A stretch of DNA of 16,904 nucleotides from Streptosporangiaceae bacterium (GTDB taxonomy: Bacteria > Actinomycetota > Actinomycetes > Streptosporangiales > Streptosporangiaceae), in NCBI GenBank assembly GCA_030040475.1, contig JASHTQ010000202.1, positions 1-16,904 of the forward strand, read 5' to 3'. The first letter of the stretch is position 1. Each line of letters begins with the position of its first letter. Below are positions 8,120 to 16,067 of this stretch, in pieces. The notes under the pieces are model-generated. The model saw only the letters and a list, made by a program, of their open reading frames with translations, ran no database searches and was not told where the DNA came from. Made by a program: the position numbers and the translations under genes.

Positions 8120-9022
8120 TCAGACGCGCTCCACGTGACGCAGCGAACGGATCGAATGCTCGAGGTGCCATTGAAGGTACGCGGCTACCAGGCCACTGCA
8201 CTCTACCCGGTGCCTTCGCTCGCTGCGGTCGGCGCTTTCCCAGTCGCCTTGCAGCAAGGCGAGCATCAGGGCCACGGTCGGCGCGGCGGGCGAGGCCGCG
8301 CCGGGGGGACGGCAGGATGCGCAGACCATGCCGCCGGCCGGGATCGCGAAGGCGGACAGCCGCGGGTTAGGCGAACGGTGGGGGTCCGGGGCGCCGGGAT
8401 GGTCCGCGGACGGCGGCGGCCGGGACGAGTCCGGGACGCCGGGCCAGGTGACGGGCGAGCCCGGGGCCGGGGCGCCGGGGAGGGTGGCGGGCGGGGATGG
8501 GTGCGCCTGGGGGTTCGGAGGGACGGGGCGGGCCGGGGAGGCGCCGCAGCGGGCGCACTCTTGCAGGGCGGGGGCGTATCCGGCCACGGCGAGCGAGCGC
8601 AGCATGAAGGCGTCGAGGACCAGCCGGGGGTCGTGCTCCTTTTCGCCCAGGGAGCGCAGCCCGCCGATGAGCAGGAGCAGTTGCCGCAGCGCGGGCTCCT
8701 TCTCCACCGGGGTGAAGCGCTCGGCCGTCTCCAGCATCGCGATGCCGACCGTGTAACGGGAATAGTCGCTGGTCAGCGGCTCGCCGTAGGGGCGGATCAC
8801 CTCCGCCTGGGTAATCACGTCCAGCGAGCGCCCCGGGTGCAGCATGAGGTCGACGTGCGTGAACGGCTCAAGCCTGGCGCCGAACCGTGACTTGGTCCTG
8901 CGGACGCCCTTGGCCACCGCGCGGATCCGCCCGGTGGTCCGGCCGAGCACGGTGACGATCCGGTCTGCCTCGCCCAGCTTCTGGGTCCGCAGCACCACCC
9001 CGTCATCCCGGTAAGGCAGCAC
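8120..9022 (-). CDS. recO: DNA repair protein RecO with Pro-rich insertion
   Basis: RecO anneals SSB-coated DNA and, with RecR, loads RecA in the RecF recombination pathway. The N-terminal OB fold begins [23 protein letters not shown]; helical segments follow ([20 protein letters not shown], then [21 protein letters not shown]). The zinc knuckle is split into Cys156-x-x-Cys159 and Cys234-x-x-Cys237. Between them lie 74 residues, about 50 of them a Pro/Ser/Gly-rich low-complexity stretch; family members usually have 15-20 residues there. Total length is 300 against about 250 for most actinobacterial RecO. GTG at 9022 is the start because the conserved N-terminus begins there; the 15 upstream bases are AT-rich (GAATATATAA) with only a weak GAGA as ribosome site. 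Next gene uppS follows after one base. Confidence 0.93.
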   Translation of the reverse strand: MLPYRDDGVVLRTQKLGEADRIVTVLGRTTGRIRAVAKGVRRTKSRFGARLEPFTHVDLMLHPGRSLDVITQAEVIRPYGEPLTSDYSRYTVGIAMLETAERFTPVEKEPALRQLLLLIGGLRSLGEKEHDPRLVLDAFMLRSLAVAGYAPALQECARCGASPARPVPPNPQAHPSPPATLPGAPAPGSPVTWPGVPDSSRPPPSADHPGAPDPHRSPNPRLSAFAIPAGGMVCASCRPPGAASPAAPTVALMLALLQGDWESADRSERRHRVECSGLVAAYLQWHLEHSIRSLRHVERV

Positions 9023-9060
9023 TTATATATTCTCGCGCAGCCGAGGGCGGAAGTTCGCCG

Positions 9061-9099
9061 CGGCTAGGTCCCGGTTACCCTCATCCCGGGACCTAGCCG
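9061..9099 (-). terminator. Hairpin after leuA
   Basis: CGGCTAGGTCCCGG and its exact reverse complement CCGGGACCTAGCCG form a 14-bp stem around an 11-base loop, starting 9 bases past the leuA stop. There is no U-tract. It could terminate or reduce transcription into recO, or protect the leuA 3' end from exonucleases. Confidence 0.65.
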
Positions 9100-9107
9100 G
9101 GATCGGC

Positions 9108-10929
<1,822 letters not shown>

Positions 10930-10977
10930 CTATCGGCCCCCGCCGCGGCCGCTAAGGAGGAGCAGCTCGCGCAACAT
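10930..10977 (-). CDS. leuA leader peptide, Leu-rich (15 aa)
   Basis: ATG at 10977 opens MLRELLLLSGRGGGR and ends at TAG (10932-10930), 88 bases before leuA. Five of 15 codons are Leu, four of them consecutive (CTG CTC CTC CTT), as expected of an amino-acid-sensing attenuation peptide where a ribosome starved of charged tRNA-Leu stalls. The stop codon abuts the first leader hairpin, so ribosome position would decide which structure forms. The upstream spacing suggests a leaderless or nearly leaderless start; a GGGG at 10985-10982 is the only ribosome-site-like stretch. The peptide itself probably has no other function. Confidence 0.7.
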   Translation of the reverse strand: MLRELLLLSGRGGGR

Positions 10978-10991
10978 TGCGCCCCACTGTA
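10978..10991 (-). promoter_or_regulatory. Candidate leuA promoter -10 element
   Basis: TACAGT (minus strand, 10991-10986) matches TAnnnT. Its last T is 9 bases before the leader ATG, placing transcription start at about 10979-10977, at or next to the start codon. The -35 region (TTCGTG at 17-bp spacing) is poor. Assignment rests on consensus and position only. Confidence 0.45.
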
Positions 10992-11180
10992 TCAGCCGGC
11001 CGCAACACCACGAAACCTCGTCGCGGGACGCCATGCGCTGCGTCCGCATGTCCGCCAGTGGCCGGGTGAGTGTCCCCTCGATGCTGCGCTGCGCTCTGCG
11101 TCCCTCGGCACGGCGCCTCGCTCGCGAGCGCTCACCAGATCAACGCGATATTGAGTGATGCCTTCAGCACGAAGGAAACA

Positions 11181-11453
11181 ATGCCGACTCAGATGCTGCG
11201 CTTTCCGACTATAGCGCTCATTATATTAGCCGGTTATGGCGCCGCCGGCTTCGCCCGACGACACAGCACAGGCACCGCGGCATGGCTGAGACCCAATACG
11301 CCCCGCCCGCTGTGGACGCACGACGCGCTCGGCGAGGAGATTGCCCTTGTCCGGCCTCCCTTAGCCAGGCCGGCCGAATGGCCGACCGCGGTCGGCCTAC
11401 TCCGTCTGCTAGAACGCTCGTCCCGCCGTGCGTACGCCGCGGAGATTAAATAA
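11181..11453 (+). CDS. Possible small membrane-associated protein (90 aa)
   Basis: I do not recognise this protein. ATG at 11181 follows GAAGGA with 4-base spacing, a good ribosome site, and the frame runs 90 codons to TAA. Residues 8-24 (FPTIALIILAGYGAAGF) form a hydrophobic segment followed by RR, consistent with one membrane helix, N-terminus out or a signal anchor. The rest is basic and Pro-rich. Codon use is unlike the neighbours: two TTA and two ATA codons and many A/T third positions, so it could be recently acquired, bldA-dependent if the host is streptomycete-like, or not a gene at all. The frame stays open upstream to 11070, but the SD favours 11181. Confidence 0.35.
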   Translation: MPTQMLRFPTIALIILAGYGAAGFARRHSTGTAAWLRPNTPRPLWTHDALGEEIALVRPPLARPAEWPTAVGLLRLLERSSRRAYAAEIK

Positions 11454-11487
11454 GATCTGAATGCGGTAAGGACAGCGGCCGCCCCTT

Positions 11488-11532
11488 CCTGGTTCGCTCC
11501 CCTACACTTGGGCCTGTACAGGCCGAACCAGG
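11488..11532. promoter_or_regulatory. Nested palindromes: VOC-gene operator/promoter or small-gene terminator
   Basis: Outer arms CCTGGTTCG (11488-11496) and CGAACCAGG (11524-11532) are exact reverse complements. Inside them GGCCTGTACAGGCC (11511-11524) is a perfect 14-bp palindrome. A TACACT -10-like hexamer at 11503-11508 would put transcription start inside the 14-bp palindrome, the usual place for a repressor site. The outer hairpin lies 34 bases past the small ORF stop, so a terminator is the main alternative. Confidence 0.45.
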
Positions 11533-11540
11533 GGGCTGTT

Positions 11541-11613
11541 CCCTCCTGCTGGATCGGGAGGCTGCCGCCACGGTGAGCTTCCCGGTGCCTGCCGGAAACA
11601 CGAACCGCACCGG
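11541..11613 (+). other. Structured 5' leader of the VOC gene
   Basis: If transcription starts near 11515, the leader is about 155 bases long and contains two more exact hairpins: CCCTCC-(9)-GGGAGG at 11541-11561 and CCGGTGC-(18)-GCACCGG at 11582-11613. I could not match it to a riboswitch class I know. It may be a regulatory leader or simple GC-rich chance pairing. Confidence 0.3.
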
Positions 11614-11672
11614 CTACCGAATGGTCGTTGATGATGGCCTGGCCTGGCCGTGACGTTCTGAAGGGCAACGGA

Positions 11673-12116
11673 ATGCCGATTCTGCACCACACGGGGCTGA
11701 CGGTCTCGGACCTGGAACGGTCGCTGCGGTTCTGGCGGGATGCGATGGGCATGGAAGTGCTTTTCCAGCAGGAAGTGGCCGACGGCTATCTGGAAGCGAT
11801 CGTGGGTGAGCCGGGGGCGCACGTGCGTATGGCGCATCTCGCCTTCGGTGGTCAAGGACCGCGGATTGAGCTCTTCCAATACCTGGCGCCCAGCGGCGGA
11901 CAGCACCGCTTGCGCCCCGCCGACCAGGGGTTCGCCCATGTGTGCGTGGCCTGCGATGACCTTGATGAATCGCTAGAACGACTCAGCGCCGCCGGCGGCA
12001 TACCATTCAGCGAACCGGTGCTGATCGACGCGGGGGTAAACCGGGGCAGCCGCAGCGTTTACCTCCGGGATCCGGACGGGCACGTCGTCGAGCTCTTCCA
12101 ACCCCCGGAGCCGTGA
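11673..12116 (+). CDS. VOC-superfamily metalloprotein (glyoxalase/dioxygenase/epimerase fold)
   Basis: A 147-residue protein with two beta-alpha-beta-beta-beta modules of the vicinal-oxygen-chelate fold. Module one starts ILHHTGLTVSDLERSLRFWRDAMGMEVLF; module two starts QGFAHVCVACDDLDESLERL and ends SVYLRDPDGHVVELFQPP. Putative metal ligands His6, Glu66, His89 and Glu140 are all present, the HEHE set seen in glyoxalase I and methylmalonyl-CoA epimerase, so it is likely an active metalloenzyme. The substrate cannot be assigned. ATG at 11673 is chosen over TTG at 11628: AAGGG lies 7 bases upstream and the conserved fold begins at once. It has its own structured upstream region and a terminator, so it appears monocistronic. 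Confidence 0.88.
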   Translation: MPILHHTGLTVSDLERSLRFWRDAMGMEVLFQQEVADGYLEAIVGEPGAHVRMAHLAFGGQGPRIELFQYLAPSGGQHRLRPADQGFAHVCVACDDLDESLERLSAAGGIPFSEPVLIDAGVNRGSRSVYLRDPDGHVVELFQPPEP

Positions 12117-12119
12117 CCG

Positions 12120-12160
12120 GGCTCGGCTGCAAGGACGCAGCCACCATCGAGCCTTCTTCT
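12120..12160 (+). terminator. Terminator after the VOC gene
   Basis: Three bases past the stop, GGCTGC-AAGGAC-GCAGCC (12125-12142) forms an exact 6-bp hairpin, extended by outer arms GCTC/GAGC around a 5-base bulge. The T-rich run TTCTTCT follows at 12154-12160. This is the most intrinsic-terminator-like structure in the window. Confidence 0.6.
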
Positions 12161-12487
12161 ATGAGAAATAGGCGAGCGCATTGTCACGTACGCCTGGGAC
12201 GGTAGGGGCAGCTACGATTATCACGGCATAAGCGTCAGCAAAAACCGGGTAGAATATCGGACATTCAAGGTAGCTCACAAGCGCGATCTGAATATCGTGA
12301 CCTGCATTACCGCCGTTAGCATATCCTCAAGGCGCGCAATGAACTTCGGCTGAGAGCATATGCCGGGTCGATTCGCGAGGACAGGGCACCGGGCACTGCC
12401 GCCGTGATGGGCAGGACGCCCGGCCGCGGCGGCGCGGCGGCGCGGCCGAATATTCGGTGGCGCGGGCGGGCGCGGCAAGGTTGGCTG
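12161..12487. other. Low-GC non-coding gap before the GNAT pair
   Basis: GC falls to about 50% between 12160 and 12360, against about 70% around it. One frame is open from 12165 to a TGA at 12351-12353 (reading ...VTYAWDGRGSYDYHGIS...) but has no usable start codon; it may be a gene remnant or chance. From 12400 GC rises sharply. The GNAT promoter is presumably here; no clear elements seen. Confidence 0.35.
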
Positions 12488-13534
12488 GTGGGCATGCATC
12501 TTGAAGCAGTCGACCTGGCGGACGCGGAGAGAGTACGCGCGTGTCACGACGTTTACCTGGAGGCCCAGCGAGTCGACGACCCGGACGGAGGGTGGCTGTC
12601 ATACCAGCCGTTCCGCGGCTGGCTGACGGTCGGCTGGAACGCCGAACCCCGGGAGGTCTGGGCGGTAACCGGACCGGCCGAGGGTGCGGGCGGAGCGGCG
12701 GCGGCCGGGGAGATCGCGGGCTGGTACCGGCTCGAGCTGCCCGACCTCGAGAACCTGGACCGGGCAGGTCTGGACCTCGTGGTGCGCCCGCGGGACAGGC
12801 GGCGCGGGCTCGGCCGGGCGCTGCTCCGGCATGCGGTGAGCCGGGCCGCGGCGAACGGGCGCTCGATACTCAGCGGCGAGGCCTGGCAAGGCACGGCAGG
12901 CGATGCCTTCGCGCGCACGACTGGCGCCAAGCAAGGGCTGGTCGACATCCGGCGCATCCAGTACCTCCGCAAGCTGCCCGCGGGCGAACTGGCCCGGCTC
13001 CGCGGCCCGGCCGAGCAGGCGGCGGCCGGCTACTCGCTGCTGTCCTGGACGGGGCCCGTGCCGGAAGGACTCCTCGATCAGACCGCGAGACTTTATGCCG
13101 CGCTGGCCGACGCGCCGCACAACCCCGGGGTGGCGAGGGCTGAGTGGGACGCACAGCGGATGCGCGAACGGGTCAACGCGCTGTTCCCGGTGTACGGGAG
13201 CCGCCAGTACTCGGTGGCGGCGCAACACGACGGCACCGGGGAGATGGCGGCGCTGACCCAGGTGGCGGTCGATCCCACCATGCCGGAGTGGGGGTTCCAG
13301 ATGCTCACGGCGGTGACCAGAGAGCACCGGGGACACCGGCTCGGTCTGCTTGTGAAGATCGCCATGCTGGAGTTGCTCGCGGCCGAAGAGCCGCAGCTTG
13401 AACAGATCGAGACCTCCAACGCCGAATCCAACCCGCACATGATCGCGGTCAACGAGGCACTTGGCTACGCCATCGTCGGCCCGCCGCTGAACGGGTGGCT
13501 ACTCGACGTGAGGGCCGCGCTCGGCGAGGCTTAG
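12488..13534 (+). CDS. GNAT-family acetyltransferase with tandem GNAT domains (copy 1)
   Basis: Predicted to transfer an acyl group from acyl-CoA to an unknown amine, in the cytoplasm. The N-terminal GNAT domain carries motif A as LDLVVRPRDRRRGLGRALLRHAV, with the CoA-pyrophosphate loop RRRGLG at about 104-109. The C-terminal domain carries the related TAVTREHRGHRLGLLVKIAMLELL (RGHRLG near 281-286) followed by ETSNAESNPHMIAVNEALGY, a common ending in this actinobacterial two-domain family. The layout resembles mycothiol synthase MshD, but overall sequence does not identify it as such. GTG at 12488 has AAGG 7 bases upstream; ATG at 12494 is the alternative and aligns with the paralogue's start. 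A start at 12404 would add a Gly/Arg/Ala-rich tail without a ribosome site. Copy 2 follows after 3 bases, so the two are cotranscribed. Confidence 0.88.
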   Translation: MGMHLEAVDLADAERVRACHDVYLEAQRVDDPDGGWLSYQPFRGWLTVGWNAEPREVWAVTGPAEGAGGAAAAGEIAGWYRLELPDLENLDRAGLDLVVRPRDRRRGLGRALLRHAVSRAAANGRSILSGEAWQGTAGDAFARTTGAKQGLVDIRRIQYLRKLPAGELARLRGPAEQAAAGYSLLSWTGPVPEGLLDQTARLYAALADAPHNPGVARAEWDAQRMRERVNALFPVYGSRQYSVAAQHDGTGEMAALTQVAVDPTMPEWGFQMLTAVTREHRGHRLGLLVKIAMLELLAAEEPQLEQIETSNAESNPHMIAVNEALGYAIVGPPLNGWLLDVRAALGEA

Positions 13535-13537
13535 CTG

Positions 13538-14554
13538 ATGCGGACTGAGCGAGTGGACGCGGCGGGCAGGCCGGAGATCGTGGCGGCCTGCTTTGAGATC
13601 CTCCAGGCGGCGCATGCGGTGGACGACCCGGAAGGGCCGCCGACTTCGCGGCGGATGTTCGAGGGGTGGCTGGAGGAGAAGAGCTGGAACGGCGACGCCC
13701 AGGAGATGTGGGTGGCTCTTGGCGAGGGTGACGGCGGGGTGGTCGGCTGGTACCTGGTGCATTTCCCGGCCACCGACAACCTGCACATGGCCATGTTCGA
13801 CGTGATGGTCCGGCTGGACAGGGAGCGGCGGGGGCTCGGCACGGCCCTGCTGCGGCAGGTCGCCGCGCGGGCGCTCGATGAGGGGCGCAGCCAGCTGCAC
13901 GCGTGGGCGCGGGACGGCTCGCGGGGCGAGGCGTTCGCCAGGTCGCAAGGCGCGACCGGCGGCATACCGCAGATCAGGCGCGTGCTCGAGCTCGACGAGT
14001 CCGCGGCGGACAGGATCGGCCCGCTGCGAGCCGCGGCGGAGCCCGCGACGGCCGGCTACCGCCTTGTCTCCTGGATCGCGCCGACGCCCGAGGAGTATCT
14101 GGGCCAGCTGGCGGCGATCCACGACATGCTCGCTGACGCGCCGCACGATCCGAGCTGGCACCCGCCCTCGTGGGACGCGGAGCAGGTCCGCAAGGTCGAG
14201 CGCTGGGTCAAGCGCCGCGGGATCCGGCTGTACACCGTGGCGGCGCGCCACCAGGCCTCGGGCGAGCTCGTCGCGCTGACCCAGGTCGGCGTCGAGCCCG
14301 ACGTGCCGGACTGGGGGTACCAGGAGCTGACCGCGGTGGCCAGGGCGCACCGGGGAAACCGGCTGGGGCTGCTGCTCAAGATCGCCATGCAGGAGTGGCT
14401 CGCCGAGGCCGAGCCGCAGCTCAGGCACATCCTGACCGGCAACGCCGGAGCCAACGACCACATGATCGCGATCAACGAGGCGCTCGGCTACCGGGTATTC
14501 GGGCCGCCGTACCGGACCTGGGATTTCCGGGTAGCGGGCCTGGTTCAGTCGTAG
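13538..14554 (+). CDS. GNAT-family acetyltransferase with tandem GNAT domains (copy 2)
   Basis: A 338-residue paralogue of the preceding gene. The shared architecture includes VDDPEG near 27-32 against VDDPDG in copy 1, motif A FDVMVRLDRERRGLGTALLRQVA (RRGLG about 97-101), a middle segment YRLVSWIAPTPEEYLGQLA, and a second acetyl-CoA loop TAVARAHRGNRLGLLLKIAMQEWL (RGNRLG about 272-277) followed by NAGANDHMIAINEALGYRVFGPP. Similarity runs along the full length, so it arose by gene duplication. ATG at 13538 has GAGG 8 bases upstream. The stop overlaps the end of era by 10 bases in convergent orientation, so the two messages are complementary at their 3' ends. The substrate is unknown; co-occurrence suggests the two modify related molecules or form a heterodimer. 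Confidence 0.9.
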   Translation: MRTERVDAAGRPEIVAACFEILQAAHAVDDPEGPPTSRRMFEGWLEEKSWNGDAQEMWVALGEGDGGVVGWYLVHFPATDNLHMAMFDVMVRLDRERRGLGTALLRQVAARALDEGRSQLHAWARDGSRGEAFARSQGATGGIPQIRRVLELDESAADRIGPLRAAAEPATAGYRLVSWIAPTPEEYLGQLAAIHDMLADAPHDPSWHPPSWDAEQVRKVERWVKRRGIRLYTVAARHQASGELVALTQVGVEPDVPDWGYQELTAVARAHRGNRLGLLLKIAMQEWLAEAEPQLRHILTGNAGANDHMIAINEALGYRVFGPPYRTWDFRVAGLVQS

Positions 14555-15594
14555 AAGCCCAGGCGGCGCAGCTGCTTGGGGTTGCGCTGCCAGTCTTTGG
14601 CGATCTTGACGCGCAGGTCCAGGTAGACCTTCGTGCCGAGGAGGGCCTCGATCTGGCGGCGGGCGCGGCTGCCGACGTCCTTCAGCCGCGCTCCCCCGGT
14701 GCCGATGACGATGGCCTTCTGGCTCGGGCGCTCCACGTAGAGCTCGGCGTGCACGTCGGTCAGGTCCTCGCGGCCGGGGCGGGGTCCCATCTCCTCGACC
14801 ACGACGGCGATCGAGTGCGGGAGCTCGTCCCGCACCCCGTCGAGCGCGGCCTCCCTGATCAGCTCGGCGACCATGATCTGCTCGGGCTCGTCGGTCAGCT
14901 CGCCCTCGGGATACAGCGCAGGGCCTTCCGGCAGGTGCGAGACAAGCACGTCGGCGAGCACGTCGAGCTGGAAGCCGGTCACCGCGGAGACCGGCACCAC
15001 GTCCGCCCAGTCGCCGAGTTCGCTGACCGCCAGCAACTGCTCGGCGACCCGCTCGGGCGGGGCCTGGTCGGCCTTGGTCACGATCAGCACGACCGGGGTC
15101 TTGCGCACGCTCTCCAGCTCACGGGCGAGGAACCGGTCGCCGGGACCCACCGGGTCGGCGGCCGGGACGCAGAAGCCGATCACGTCGACCTCGGTCAGCG
15201 TGGAGCGGACCAGGCTGTCCAGGCGCTCGCCGAGCAGCGTCCGCGGCTTATGCAGGCCGGGCGTATCGACCAGGACCAGCTGGGCGTCGGGGCGGTGCAC
15301 GATGCCGCGGATGACCCGCCTGGTGGTCTGCGGCCTGTCGCTGGTGATCGCGACCTTGGCGCCGACCAGGGCGTTGGTGAGTGTCGACTTGCCGACGTTC
15401 GGGCGGCCGACGAGGCAGGCGAAACCCGCGCGAAAGGTGGGGCCGGTGGGGCTATTGTGGCTGATGGTGGTTTTGGGGCTGGTGTTGCTGGGACCGGTGA
15501 GGCGGCCGCGGCTGGTGGCGGTGGGGGCGGTGGGGGTATTGGGGGTGGTGAGGTCGGCGGGCGGCGGCTGGGTCACCACTTGATTGTCGCGCAT
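14545..15594 (-). CDS. era: GTPase Era with Thr/Pro-rich N-terminal extension
   Basis: Era binds 16S rRNA near its 3' end and aids 30S maturation. The G domain carries G1 GRPNVGKST (63-71), the G2 region ITSDRPQTTRR (83-93), G3 DTPG (110-113), G4 TKAD (173-176) and G5 SAVTG. The C-terminal KH domain is recognisable (VERPSQKAIVIGTGGARLKDVGSRARRQIE, then YLDLRVKIAKDWQRN). The 349-residue length exceeds the usual 295-320 because about 50 residues rich in Thr, Pro, Ser and Asn precede the conserved FRAGFACLVGRPN. No start codon lies between residue 8 and that point, so the extension is translated unless start is at the GTG for residue 6 or 7. No good ribosome site precedes the ATG. The gene lies downstream of the cytidine-deaminase-like gene. 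Confidence 0.96.
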   Translation of the reverse strand: MRDNQVVTQPPPADLTTPNTPTAPTATSRGRLTGPSNTSPKTTISHNSPTGPTFRAGFACLVGRPNVGKSTLTNALVGAKVAITSDRPQTTRRVIRGIVHRPDAQLVLVDTPGLHKPRTLLGERLDSLVRSTLTEVDVIGFCVPAADPVGPGDRFLARELESVRKTPVVLIVTKADQAPPERVAEQLLAVSELGDWADVVPVSAVTGFQLDVLADVLVSHLPEGPALYPEGELTDEPEQIMVAELIREAALDGVRDELPHSIAVVVEEMGPRPGREDLTDVHAELYVERPSQKAIVIGTGGARLKDVGSRARRQIEALLGTKVYLDLRVKIAKDWQRNPKQLRRLGFYD

Positions 15595-15663
15595 GAGCTG
15601 TGCGGTGTTACCACGGCTCGTTCTGGATAACGGGATGAGGAGTAGTACGGACCTCAGCAGGGG

Positions 15664-16041
15664 TCAGGGAGCGAGCGTGTCGCGGAGGGTCCCGTCGGGA
15701 GCGGCGTGGAAGATCGTCGCGTCCGGGCCGAGATCGCGGACCACGGCGATGTCCCGTGGGTCGAGCGCGGCGTCGCTGACCAGGGCGGCCGCCTCGAGCT
15801 TCTTCGCGCCGCTTGATACGGCCATGGCGACCGCCAGGCGCAGCGCGGACAGCCGCAGCGACGGCAGGGCCACCGCCGCGGCGGCGTAGGTCCGGCCGGT
15901 CTCGTCGCGGACCGCGGCACCCTCGGTGGCCGCCACCCGCGCACGGGACGAGCGGGCAAGGGTGATGATCTTGAGGTCTTCGTTACTTATCTGGGGGGGC
16001 GCCCCGCCCAGACCCCCCTGGCCTAGCGTGAAGTCGCTCAC
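15664..16041 (-). CDS. Cytidine-deaminase-fold protein lacking zinc ligands
   Basis: A 125-residue protein with the pattern of the small cytidine-deaminase-like family found between CBS-domain and era genes in actinobacteria: ISNEDLKIITLARSSRARVAATEGAAVRDETGRTYAAAAVALPSLRLSALRLAVAMAVSSGA. True cytidine deaminases have a zinc Cys or His in (C/H)AE at this helix and PCxxC later; here the helix reads LSAL and no PCxxC exists, so deaminase activity is unlikely. It may have a structural or ligand-binding role. GTG at 16041 is the only start that keeps the conserved part. TACACT ends 7 bases before it, suggesting a leaderless mRNA. The N-terminal LGQGGLGGAPPQ is coded by a G/C-run-rich stretch prone to sequencing error. 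Confidence 0.78.
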   Translation of the reverse strand: MSDFTLGQGGLGGAPPQISNEDLKIITLARSSRARVAATEGAAVRDETGRTYAAAAVALPSLRLSALRLAVAMAVSSGAKKLEAAALVSDAALDPRDIAVVRDLGPDATIFHAAPDGTLRDTLAP

Positions 16042-16058
16042 GCTGCGAGTGTACGGGC
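16042..16058 (-). promoter_or_regulatory. Candidate -10 element of a leaderless transcript
   Basis: On the minus strand TACACT lies six bases upstream of the GTG at 16041 (TACACT-CGCAGC-GTG). That spacing places transcription start on the first base of the start codon. No -35 element is evident and no ribosome-binding site exists, which agrees with leaderless translation, common in actinomycetes. Confidence 0.4.
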
Positions 16059-16067
16059 GAGCGGCGG

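Noticed and set aside
12404..12487. N-terminal extension of GNAT copy 1 from ATG at 12404
   Set aside because: It lacks a ribosome site, is Arg/Gly/Ala-rich, and copy 2 aligns from residue Met at 12494.
14170..15630. 486-codon plus-strand frame across GNAT copy 2 and era
   Set aside because: Out of frame with the GNAT gene and antisense to era; both real genes have intact motifs.
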